Assembly: GCA_026398715.1 (NCBI GenBank)
Contig: JAPLSI010000258.1
Coordinates: 1 to 14,475, forward strand
DNA: 14,475 nt
From: Gammaproteobacteria bacterium
GTDB lineage: Bacteria; Pseudomonadota; Gammaproteobacteria; Xanthomonadales; Xanthomonadaceae
Reading direction: 5' to 3'
Below, piece after piece: positions 1 to 6,418 of this stretch. Position 1 is the stretch's first letter, and every line of letters starts with the position of its first letter. The notes beneath the pieces were generated by a model that was not told the DNA's origin, ran no database searches, and saw nothing but the letters and a program-made list of their open reading frames with translations. A program made the position numbers and the translations under genes.

Positions 1-120
1 GTAGGAGGCCGGCCATGGATGGCCGGCCGCACGCCCCTGAGTCCGCAGGATGCGGCTACGCCGGGGCGGCCGCAGGAGTCGTGCCCCACGGCGCCGCCAG
101 ACGTCGGCTAGAGAAATCGG
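1..120 (+). other. Cluster of short hairpins with GGA in the loops
   Basis: No gene is supported here; the plus frame from base 1 stays open to a TAG at 109-111 but its 36 residues resemble nothing I recognise. On the plus strand there are three hairpins in a row. The first is 7-28, arms GGCCGGCCAT and ATGGCCGGCC. The second is 43-55, CCGCA-GGA-TGCGG. The third is 63-87, GGGGC and GCCCC around a 15-nt loop holding AGGAG. A further AGGAG lies at 3-7. A(N)GGA in a loop is the known recognition pattern of CsrA/RsmA. The run is followed by a terminator that could serve plus-strand transcripts, so it may be the 3' untranslated region of a gene left of the window. A palindromic intergenic repeat family is the main alternative. 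Confidence 0.45.
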
Positions 121-127
121 AAGGGCA

Positions 128-152
128 AGAAAAAAGCGCCTTTCGGCGCTTT
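128..152 (-). terminator. Rho-independent terminator of the histone-like gene, possibly bidirectional
   Basis: On the minus strand AAAGCGCC and GGCGCTTT pair around a GAAA tetraloop (133-152), followed by a run of T (complement of 128-134). It lies about 95 bases beyond the stop codon at 248. On the plus strand the same stem is followed by TTTGTTCTTTC-like sequence, so it may also end a plus-strand transcript entering from the left. Confidence 0.75.
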
Positions 153-184
153 GTTCTTTCGGTACTTTCCGTACCCGGGAAAGT

Positions 185-217
185 CTCTCTCCCCGCCTGG
201 GCTATACGGGGAGAGAG
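185..217. repeat. Perfect 11-bp inverted repeat
   Basis: CTCTCTCCCCG (185-195) and CGGGGAGAGAG (207-217) are exact reverse complements separated by 11 bases. It lies between the histone-like gene and its terminator, so it would fold in the 3' untranslated region of that mRNA. There is no T-run on either side, so it is not a terminator by itself; it may protect the 3' end. Confidence 0.6.
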
Positions 218-247
218 TCGAGATTACAGCTATCGGGTCTTACCGGA

Positions 248-676
248 TTACATCGCCGGCGCGACAGGTGCCATCGGCGCAGCCGGGGCAGCCTTTTTCT
301 TGGCAGCAGGCTTCTTGGCAGCCTTCTTCTTTGCCGCCGGCTTCTTGGCAGCCTTCTTGGCCGCCGGCTTCTTGGCAGCCTTTTTAGCGGCCTTCTTGGC
401 CGGCTTCTTGGCTACTTTCTTGGCAGCTTTCTTGGCGGTCTTCTTGACTGCCTTTTTCTTGGCGGCCTTCTTAGCCGGCTTCTTGGCTACTTTCTTGGCA
501 GCCTTCTTGGCGGTCTTCTTGACTGCCTTCTTGGCGGTCTTCTTCACTGCCTTCTTGGCGGTCTTCTTGACTGCCTTCTTGGCGGTCTTCTTTGCGGCCT
601 TCTTGGCCGGTGCTTTCTTCACGGATTTCTTGGCGGCTTTCTTAGCCGGTTTTTTTGCAGCTTTCTTGGTAGCCAT
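248..676 (-). CDS. Lysine-rich histone H1-like DNA-binding protein
   Basis: A 142-residue protein made almost entirely of Lys, Ala, Pro, Val and Thr: 63 residues are lysine, nearly all in KK pairs every fourth residue, with no Arg, Asp or Glu. The start is MATKKAAKK and the tail is an uncharged Ala/Pro/Met stretch ending APMAPVAPAM. This is the composition of bacterial histone H1-like proteins (AlgP/HctB type), which bind DNA without sequence specificity and condense or regulate the nucleoid. The ATG at 676 is preferred over an in-frame TTG at 682 because a GAGGAG ribosome binding site (683-688) sits 6 bases upstream of the ATG. The gene is a single transcription unit ending at the hairpin near 133-152. 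Its DNA repeats make length variation likely. Low complexity prevents assignment to one subfamily, and the exact role is inferred. Confidence 0.88.
   Translation of the reverse strand: MATKKAAKKPAKKAAKKSVKKAPAKKAAKKTAKKAVKKTAKKAVKKTAKKAVKKTAKKAAKKVAKKPAKKAAKKKAVKKTAKKAAKKVAKKPAKKAAKKAAKKPAAKKAAKKPAAKKKAAKKPAAKKKAAPAAPMAPVAPAM
391..540. repeat. Tandem coding repeats inside the histone-like gene
   Basis: About 60 bases from 391 recur at a 75-bp offset from 466 with very few changes, giving two copies of a Lys-Ala-Val-Pro block in the protein. Adjoining this (about 505-598) is a shorter 24-bp unit coding KKTAKKAV, present about four times with single-base changes. These blocks look like slippage or recombination products. 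Confidence 0.7.
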
Positions 677-682
677 GGTCAA

Positions 683-688
683 CTCCTC
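683..688 (-). promoter_or_regulatory. Ribosome binding site fixing the histone-like start
   Basis: GAGGAG on the minus strand, 6 bases before the ATG at 676. It would overlap the upstream TTG at 682, so it decides the start. Confidence 0.75.
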
Positions 689-727
689 GTCAGTTGGCTT
701 TTGGACGCCCAGTCACAAAGGCACCGC

Positions 728-792
728 CACGGAAGGATTTCCGTGACGCACCGCAGCAGCGTCAGACGCCGCCGCGGATAGGTTGGCGGCGT
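728..792 (+). other. Two hairpins with GGA loops upstream of the histone-like gene
   Basis: On the plus strand CACGGAA and TTCCGTG pair around GGAT (728-745), and ACGCCGCC and GGCGGCGT pair around an 11-base loop containing CGGATAGG (766-792). Read on the minus strand the loops are ATCC and AACCTATCCGC, so the GGA pattern holds only for a plus-strand RNA. I see no plus-strand promoter close by. If the minus strand is transcribed, these stems lie in the 5' leader of the histone-like mRNA. Confidence 0.4.
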
Positions 793-806
793 GGTCGCCG
801 CTCATG

Positions 807-836
807 AAAACGCCCGGGCCGATACCGGTCCGGGCG
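807..836 (-). terminator. Terminator-like stem in the upstream region of the histone-like gene
   Basis: Minus strand: CGCCCGG and CCGGGCG (811-817 with 830-836) enclose a short inner CCG/CGG stem with a GTAT loop, and the stem is followed by TTTT. There is one A-C mismatch on this strand; read on the plus strand it becomes a G-U pair, giving an 11-bp stem but no T-run. It could end a short RNA started near 990 or act as an attenuator in the leader of the histone-like gene. Confidence 0.4.
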
Positions 837-988
837 TGGAATTTGGATTCACTCATCGATGCAAGGGTCCGTTTTTTGAAGGAAACGAATCCTGTGTCCA
901 CCGTAACTACGTCCTGGGCAGAGGTCTTCAGGGAGTAGCGAGTTGTTGACTGTTTCGTGATGACTCTCTTCCGCAGTAAGTGTCTGCT
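807..988 (-). ncRNA. Candidate small RNA or leader RNA upstream of the histone-like gene
   Basis: A minus-strand promoter-like sequence (995-1023) and a terminator-like stem (811-836) bracket about 180 bases with no convincing protein. A GTG-initiated frame (901 to 713) runs straight through the stem and lacks a ribosome binding site. Possible internal pairings include GCAG/CTGC near the 5' end and GGATTC/GAATCC further in. I compared it by eye with 6S, tmRNA and SRP RNA signatures and saw no match. It may be a separate small RNA or an attenuated 5' leader of the histone-like gene. The other bases of 677-1328 hold only the sites listed separately. Confidence 0.25.
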
Positions 989-994
989 GGGCGA

Positions 995-1023
995 AAGCTA
1001 ATCACGTGATTTTCCGATGTCAA
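995..1023 (-). promoter_or_regulatory. Sigma-70-type promoter with a palindromic spacer
   Basis: Minus strand: a consensus -35 TTGACA (1023-1018), a 17-base spacer and a weak -10 TAGCTT (1000-995). The spacer contains a perfect 12-bp palindrome, AATCACGTGATT (1000-1011), placed where a bound repressor would block RNA polymerase. The palindrome matches no operator I can name. The expected transcript starts near 988 and runs toward the histone-like gene. Confidence 0.45.
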
Positions 1024-1206
1024 CTATTTTACGGAAATATTTTCGGGGCCGATCCCGGCGGCGGGCGCTGCATCGTCGCCGGCGGCAAGCGCGATTTCCG
1101 CCGACTGGAACGCCCGCTCCGTCGCGCACGAAAAAAAAATGCGGTATTTGCCGGGTTTAAATGCAATCGGCGATTTCGAGAAATCACTCGCGCCGCTGCA
1201 AAGGAT

Positions 1207-1230
1207 GCGCGCCGATGTCGATCGGCGCGC
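1207..1230. repeat. Perfect 10-bp hairpin
   Basis: GCGCGCCGAT and ATCGGCGCGC pair around GTCG. There is no T-run on either side. It lies beyond the gcv terminator, between two minus-strand transcription units, and its role is unknown. Confidence 0.55.
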
Positions 1231-1268
1231 CGGAATGAGGCATGAAGCGGACTGTTTTCAGCCGGCGG

Positions 1269-1290
1269 AAAAACGGCGCCGAAGACGCCG
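1269..1290 (-). terminator. Rho-independent terminator of the gcv operon
   Basis: Minus strand: CGGCGTC pairs with the GCGCCG side across a small loop (1274-1290, one G-U pair), followed by TTTTT (1269-1273). It lies 38 bases beyond the gcvPA stop codon and marks the end of the operon. Confidence 0.75.
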
Positions 1291-1328
1291 AAAATGCAAA
1301 AGTGCGCGGATTTTTTTCCCGATCCGAG

Positions 1329-2681
1329 TCAGGCCAGCGCGCTTTCCAGGGCCAGCGCGAAGCTCTCGATGTCGGCTGCCGTCTTGGTTTCGGTGGTGCA
1401 GGCGAGCAGCACGCCGTCCATTCCGGCGTAGTCGCGACCCAGCGCCACGCCGGCCAGGATTCTATGCCCGGCAAGTTTCTCGATGACCGCCTGCGCGGGT
1501 TTCGGCAAGTCGAACGCGGCTTCGTGGAAATGCGCCTGCCCGTCGAACCGGGCGCGCACGCCGGGGATCTTTTCGAGGCGGGCGCGCAGCGCCTGCAGGT
1601 TGGACGCGGAGGCGGCGGCCACGCGGCGCAATCCTTCCGGGCCGGTGATGGCCATGTAGATGGTGGCGGCCGTCACAAGCAGGCCCTGGTTCGTGCAGAT
1701 ATTGGACGTCGCCTTGGCGCGGCGGATGTGCTGTTCGCGCGCCTGCAGGGTCAGCGCGTAGCCGATTCGGCCGTCCACGTCGGTGGTGCGGCCGACGATG
1801 CGGCCGGGCATGTTGCGCACGATGTCCTTGCGGCACGCCAGGAAACCGAAGAACGGGCCGCCCGACGACATCGGCACGCCCAGCGGCTGGCCGTCGCCAC
1901 AGGTGATGTCCGCGCCCTTCGCGCCCCAGCGTCCGGGCGCCTTCAGCAGCGCCAGCGACATCGGGTTGACCACGGCGATCGCGAGCGCGCCGCGCGCCTG
2001 CGCCCAGTCGGTCAAGGCATCCACTTCCTCCAGCACGCCGAAGAAGTTCGGCTGCGGGATGACCAGCGCAGTGAACTCGCCCTGCACGGATTCGAGCGTC
2101 GACAGCTCGAGGCGCCCGGTCGGGCAAGGCAGCGTCACGATCTCGATGCCCTGCATCTCGATGATGGCCTTCAGCGTGCGCCGATAGGCCGGGTGCAGCG
2201 ACTCGGGCACCAGCACGCGATGTGCGCCACCCTTCTTCTGGCTGCGCTCGGCCATCAGCACCGCTTCCGCGACCGCAGTGGCGCCGTCGTACATCGAGGC
2301 ATTGCTGATGTCCATGCCGGTGAGGCGGGTCATCATGGTCTGGTATTCGTAGATCAGCTGCAGCGTGCCCTGGCTGGCCTCGGCCTGGTAGGGCGTGTAC
2401 GCCGAGTAGAACTCGCCGCGGCCGACGATCTGCCAGATGGCGGCCGGGATGTGGTGTTCGTAGGCGCCGGCGCCGGCGAAGTTCAGCGTCGTCTCGTCCT
2501 GCCGTGCGCGCGCCTGCATCAGCCGCACGACTTCCATTTCGTTGGCGGTCTCGGGCACCTTGGCCAGGGACTTGATGATCAGCTCGGACGGAATTTCGTC
2601 GAACAGGTCATCGATGCTGCTGGCGCCGATGGCCTTCAGCATGGCGGCGACGTCGGATTCGGTATGCGGTACGAACGGCAT
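1329..2681 (-). CDS. gcvPA: Glycine dehydrogenase (decarboxylating), alpha subunit 1
   Basis: A 450-residue P-protein subunit of the glycine cleavage system, which decarboxylates glycine and passes the aminomethyl group to lipoylated GcvH. The length and full-length resemblance fit the alpha (N-terminal-half) subunit of the split enzyme. Family segments visible are [37 protein letters not shown] and TSNICTNQ. In split enzymes the PLP-binding lysine is on the beta subunit GcvPB, so this protein alone should not be active. The ATG at 2681 starts [11 protein letters not shown], the usual N-terminus of the family; the ribosome binding site is weak. It is the third gene after gcvT and gcvH, 89 bases beyond gcvH. 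Downstream there is a terminator and no gcvPB, so the partner must be encoded elsewhere. Confidence 0.95.
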   Translation of the reverse strand: MPFVPHTESDVAAMLKAIGASSIDDLFDEIPSELIIKSLAKVPETANEMEVVRLMQARARQDETTLNFAGAGAYEHHIPAAIWQIVGRGEFYSAYTPYQAEASQGTLQLIYEYQTMMTRLTGMDISNASMYDGATAVAEAVLMAERSQKKGGAHRVLVPESLHPAYRRTLKAIIEMQGIEIVTLPCPTGRLELSTLESVQGEFTALVIPQPNFFGVLEEVDALTDWAQARGALAIAVVNPMSLALLKAPGRWGAKGADITCGDGQPLGVPMSSGGPFFGFLACRKDIVRNMPGRIVGRTTDVDGRIGYALTLQAREQHIRRAKATSNICTNQGLLVTAATIYMAITGPEGLRRVAAASASNLQALRARLEKIPGVRARFDGQAHFHEAAFDLPKPAQAVIEKLAGHRILAGVALGRDYAGMDGVLLACTTETKTAADIESFALALESALA

Positions 2682-2725
2682 GGGCGGGCTTCTTGGTCAG
2701 GAAATGTCGGGGGCTGAAAAGCACA

Positions 2726-2746
2726 CCGGCCGCACAGGGCGGCCGG
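2726..2746 (-). other. Hairpin between gcvH and gcvPA
   Basis: CCGGCCGC and GCGGCCGG form an 8-bp stem with a 5-base loop. On the minus strand it is followed by TGTGCTTTTC, a weak T-run set back 5 bases. It could be a leaky terminator or an mRNA-stabilising stem that lowers gcvPA expression relative to gcvT and gcvH. Confidence 0.45.
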
Positions 2747-2770
2747 GGCGGCGGCGGTGGCAACCGTTGA

Positions 2771-3166
2771 TCAGTGGTCTTCGCCTTCGATCAATTCGGC
2801 GTATTCGTCCGGCGAGAGCAGTTCATTCATCTGCTCCATGTCGTCGGGCTGCACGACCAGGATCCAGCCTTCGCCGTAGGCGTCTTCGTTGATGGTTTCG
2901 GGCTTGTCGGCCAGCGCGTCATTGACCGCGACGACCTTGCCGGAAACCGGGCTGTACACGTCGGAGGCGGCCTTCACCGATTCGACCACGGCAACCGCGC
3001 CGCCGGTGGTGACGGTGTCGCCGACTTCGGGAAGCTCGACGTAGACCAGGTCGCCCAACAAGCCCTGGGCATGATCGGAAATTCCGACGGTGACCTGTCC
3101 GTTGTCTTCGACGCGGGCCCACTCGTGGGATTTGAGGAATTTCAGGTCGCCTGGGATTTCGCTCAT
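2771..3166 (-). CDS. gcvH: Glycine cleavage system H protein
   Basis: A 131-residue lipoyl carrier protein that shuttles the aminomethyl intermediate between the P, T and L proteins. The start is [16 protein letters not shown], with the family HEW motif. The lipoylation site is K65 in [12 protein letters not shown], at the standard position, and the C-terminal half has the usual GEGWI. The length is normal. The frame is open further upstream, but the ATG at 3166 gives the family N-terminus and lies outside gcvT. The gap to gcvT is 52 bases. In it, TAAACT on the minus strand near 3210 could be the -10 of an internal promoter, but no -35 is visible. Identification is secure. Confidence 0.97.
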   Translation of the reverse strand: MSEIPGDLKFLKSHEWARVEDNGQVTVGISDHAQGLLGDLVYVELPEVGDTVTTGGAVAVVESVKAASDVYSPVSGKVVAVNDALADKPETINEDAYGEGWILVVQPDDMEQMNELLSPDEYAELIEGEDH

Positions 3167-3218
3167 GACTGGACTCGTGTTGGCTGGATGGTGCGTCGGG
3201 AGTGGATAGTTTAGCCGG

Positions 3219-4304
<1,086 letters not shown>

Positions 4305-4332
4305 CAGGACCCGTCCCGGCGGAAAGACCGCC

Positions 4333-4341
4333 ATTATCGCA
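4333..4341 (-). promoter_or_regulatory. Extended -10 promoter of the gcv operon
   Basis: Minus strand: TGC followed by GATAAT (4338-4333), an extended -10 differing from consensus at one base. At a 17-base spacing the -35 is a poor GTGAAG; TTGACG (4366-4361) is 22 bases away, too far for a normal promoter. The expected transcript start is near 4326, about 22 bases before gcvT. Confidence 0.5.
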
Positions 4342-4401
4342 TTTCGGCAGGTCGTCTTCACGTCAAGAGCGGTTTACGAGGTTGCGCGCGGCGCCGGGAA
4401 A

Positions 4402-4642
4402 GGGCGTGTTCGTCCGCGTCGTGGAAAAAACGTCCTGTTTTTTACACGCCGCCGTTCCTGGCGTCATGCCCCACTCGGCCGAACACGCCCTCCCCAGACG
4501 TCGACCCATTCACCAACGCCCTAAGCGGGTCAGAAGCAGACGTGGTCCAACCACGTCCGAAGAATGGAGCAAAGTCGATGCCGCGATCGCAATCCGTAGC
4601 CGCGAAACATCAAGGGAAGTGCACACGTGGCTCCACCACGTG
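4402..4642 (-). ncRNA. Candidate structured RNA with serial GGA-loop hairpins
   Basis: Read on the minus strand, four hairpins carry GGA in the loop. They are CACGTGG-TGGAG-CCACGTG (4642-4624), GACGTGG-TTGGA-CCACGTC (4557-4539), CGCC-AGGAAC-GGCG (4463-4450) and AAAAAAC-AGGAC-GTTTTTT (within 4447-4421). The last two lie inside an 89-nt domain closed by the 11-bp stem GGGCGTGTTCG/CGAACACGCCC (4490-4480 with 4412-4402). Repeated GGA loops are the hallmark of RNAs that titrate CsrA/RsmA (CsrB, RsmY, RsmZ). Only the last two loops contain the fuller AGGA core. I find no clear promoter, no GacA-type box and no strong terminator; the closing stem is followed only by TTT. No protein-coding frame in the region is convincing. 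Confidence 0.35.
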
Positions 4643-4736
4643 ACAAGCCGCGCTGGTACAGCATAAGAACGACACCGACGAGCCCGTCGCGCGCTCACTA
4701 TGACAAGCCAATTCTCCGAGACGAAGTGGAAGTCTT

Positions 4737-4777
4737 GTAGGAGTACTTAGTCGGGAGGACAGCAAGGACAGAAGTAC
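4737..4777 (+). repeat. Inverted repeat enclosing duplicated AGGACAG
   Basis: GTACTT (4743-4748) and AAGTAC (4772-4777) enclose a loop with two copies of AGGACAG (4756-4762 and 4765-4771). It follows GTAGGAG (4737-4743), a heptamer also present at bases 1-7. It looks like a short intergenic repeat and is GGA-rich on the plus strand, opposite to the hairpins at 4402-4642. Confidence 0.4.
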
Positions 4778-4809
4778 GGATTGCGTATGGGAGCGGGGGG
4801 CGGTGTTTG

Positions 4810-4860
4810 CTTCGACAAAGTCGCGCGAGCGCCGGCAGGCGCGAGTGCAGCGACTCGAAG
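4810..4860. repeat. Nested inverted repeat (three-tier hairpin)
   Basis: Three co-axial stems: CTTCGA with TCGAAG (4810-4815, 4855-4860), AGTCGC with GCGACT (4819-4824, 4850-4855, sharing one base) and GCGCC with GGCGC around GGCA (4829-4833, 4838-4842). It lies about 65 bases beyond the nfeD stop codon and has no T-run. It is either a dispersed palindromic repeat or a 3'-end processing structure of the qmcA-nfeD mRNA. The remaining intergenic bases (4643-4923) show little else apart from two copies of TGACAAGCC 60 bases apart (4641 and 4701). Confidence 0.55.
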
Positions 4861-4923
4861 TGAATACCGACCCCTGCCTCGCCGTAACGCCCAACCGCCT
4901 GTACGCGTAACCGCTTCGAGAGC

Positions 4924-5355
4924 CTAGTCGGCGACGACAGTCAGGACCATGCCGTCGGATTGCACGACGCGCACGCGGGTGCCGACCGGCAGGTCTTCGC
5001 CGGTGACGGTCCAGAAAGCATCGCCGATCTTCAGGCGGCCGGAGCCGTTGACGATGGCTGATTCCAGGACGAAGTTCTTGCCGATGAAGTGTTCCGCGCG
5101 GCGATTGAGCAGGGGCTGGTCGTTGCGTTCCGCGTCCTGCCGGAAGTGTTTCCGGTAAACGGCGATGGACGCGAAGCTCAGTACGATGAAGCCCAGCGCC
5201 TGCCAAAGGATCGGAATACCGGGCACCAGCAGCACCACGCCGAAGACCACGGCCGCGGCGATGCCCAGCCACAGCAGGAAGACGCCCGGCGCCATCACTT
5301 CGGCCGATATCAGGGCCAGCGACAGGCAGGCCCAGGCAATGACTTCAACGCGCAT
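4924..5355 (-). CDS. NfeD family membrane protein (short form)
   Basis: A 143-residue membrane protein of the NfeD/YbbK-like family, thought to act with SPFH/stomatin proteins in membrane microdomain organisation or quality control. Hydrophobic segments lie at about 5-22, 24-44 and 49-67. They are followed by a basic linker (YRKHFRQD) and a soluble beta-rich C-terminal domain (about 78-143) of the OB-fold type. It lacks the N-terminal ClpP-like protease domain of long NfeD proteins. It starts 3 bases after the stop of the SPFH gene, the usual qmcA-nfeD order, so the two are almost certainly co-transcribed and probably interact. No terminator is evident after the stop codon. Confidence 0.88.
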   Translation of the reverse strand: MRVEVIAWACLSLALISAEVMAPGVFLLWLGIAAAVVFGVVLLVPGIPILWQALGFIVLSFASIAVYRKHFRQDAERNDQPLLNRRAEHFIGKNFVLESAIVNGSGRLKIGDAFWTVTGEDLPVGTRVRVVQSDGMVLTVVAD

Positions 5356-5358
5356 CGG

Positions 5359-6321
5359 TCAGCCCTCCAGGCGCGGCGGCTTCGGCGGCACGGCGACCGG
5401 ACCGGCCTTGCCGCCCAGTGAGTCCTTCGCCAGTTCGGCGATGCCGGCCAGCGAACCGAGCACGCCGGTCACTTCCATCGGCAGCATGAACAATTTCTGG
5501 TTCGGCGAGGTCGCGAAATCCTTCAGCGCCTCGATGTATTTCTGGGCGATGAAGTAGTTGATGGCCTGCACGTTGCCCTGCGAGATCGCCAGCGAGACGA
5601 CCTGGGTCGCCTTGGCTTCGGCTTCGGCCAGGCGCTCACGCGCTTCTGCCTCGCGGAACGCGGCTTCCTTCTTGCCTTCGGCCTGCAGTACGGCGGCGGT
5701 CTTCTCGCCTTCGGCGCGCAGGATCTCGGAGGCGCGCGAACCTTCCGCTTCCAGGATCTGCGCGCGCTTCTCGCGCTCGGCCTTCATCTGCCGCGCCATC
5801 GAATCGATCAGGTCGCGCGGCGGCTGGATGTCCTTGAGTTCGATCCGGTTGACCTTGATGCCCCACGGATGCGTGGCCACGTCCACCACCGACAGCAGCT
5901 TGGCGTTGATCTCGTCGCGCTTTGACAGCGACTCGTCGAGATCCATCGAGCCGATCGAGGTACGGATGTTGGTCATCACCAGGGCGACCGTCGCCTGCTC
6001 GAGGTTGGACACTTCATAGGCGGCCTTGGCCGCGTCCAATACCTGGAAGAAGATCACGCCGTCCACCTTCACCACCGCGTTGTCCTTGGTGATGACGTCC
6101 TGGCTGGGCACGTCCAGCACCTGCTCCATCATGTTGACCTTGCGGCCGACGGTCTGGGCAATGGGCATCAGGAAGTGCAGGCCCGGCGACATGGTGTGGG
6201 TGTACTTGCCGAAGCGCTCGACGGTCCATTCGAAGCCCTGGGGCACCATGCGCACCGTCTTGATCAGGACGATGATGCCGGCCAGCACCACGATGAAGGT
6301 CAACAAGGTCGTGCCAGCCAT
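5359..6321 (-). CDS. qmcA: SPFH/stomatin-like membrane protein (QmcA type)
   Basis: A 320-residue SPFH (band 7) protein anchored by one N-terminal membrane helix (about 4-21). The SPFH domain spans about 22-190 (VPQGFEWTVERFGKY, MSPGLHFLMP, VITKDNAVVKVDG). A long Ala/Glu/Lys-rich coiled coil follows (about 175-245), and the C-terminal segment ends in a Pro-rich tail. QmcA-type proteins form large oligomers in membranes and work with NfeD partners. The ATG at 6321 (MAGTTLLTF) is chosen because GGGAG lies upstream and because the frame further upstream runs antisense to the sigma factor gene. It is first in the operon and divergent from the sigma gene, with a 97-bp shared region. Confidence 0.93.
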   Translation of the reverse strand: MAGTTLLTFIVVLAGIIVLIKTVRMVPQGFEWTVERFGKYTHTMSPGLHFLMPIAQTVGRKVNMMEQVLDVPSQDVITKDNAVVKVDGVIFFQVLDAAKAAYEVSNLEQATVALVMTNIRTSIGSMDLDESLSKRDEINAKLLSVVDVATHPWGIKVNRIELKDIQPPRDLIDSMARQMKAEREKRAQILEAEGSRASEILRAEGEKTAAVLQAEGKKEAAFREAEARERLAEAEAKATQVVSLAISQGNVQAINYFIAQKYIEALKDFATSPNQKLFMLPMEVTGVLGSLAGIAELAKDSLGGKAGPVAVPPKPPRLEG

Positions 6322-6350
6322 CGGAACCGCTCCCGCGTGAAGTTGCGGGG

Positions 6351-6356
6351 AGTATA
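6351..6356 (-). promoter_or_regulatory. Probable -10 element of the qmcA-nfeD promoter
   Basis: TATACT on the minus strand, about 30 bases before the qmcA start codon. At 17 bases upstream the sequence is GC-rich (CGGCGA) and gives no recognisable -35. Confidence 0.4.
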
Positions 6357-6375
6357 AGGAATCCCCCGCCCCTTC

Positions 6376-6390
6376 GCCGGTCGAACCGGC
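6376..6390. promoter_or_regulatory. Small inverted repeat between divergent qmcA and sigma genes
   Basis: GCCGGT-CGA-ACCGGC lies centrally between the two start codons. It could be an operator serving one or both genes. A 6-bp GC-rich palindrome can also occur by chance here. Confidence 0.25.
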
Positions 6391-6418
6391 TGCGACCCTT
6401 TTCCGCCCGGGTGCATCC

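Noticed and set aside
15..746. Plus-strand frame rich in Phe-Leu-Ala
   Set aside because: It is the reverse of the Lys/Ala repeats of the histone-like gene, which has the proper ribosome binding site and terminator.
713..901. Small minus-strand frame of 62 codons upstream of the histone-like gene
   Set aside because: It starts with GTG, has no ribosome binding site, passes through a terminator-like stem and resembles nothing known.
807..988. 6S, tmRNA or SRP RNA
   Set aside because: No signature sequence of these RNAs is visible, and the 5' and 3' ends do not pair as in 6S RNA.
1242..2717. Long plus-strand open frame of 491 codons
   Set aside because: It lies antisense to gcvPA; its His/Arg/Gly-rich translation resembles no protein and is the usual shadow of a GC-rich gene.
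4305..4500. Glycine riboswitch before gcvT
   Set aside because: The conserved aptamer core sequences are absent and the predicted leader is only about 22 bases.
4676..4689. Small hairpin CGACG-AGCC-CGTCG
   Set aside because: A 5-bp GC-rich stem without a T-run is expected by chance in this base composition.
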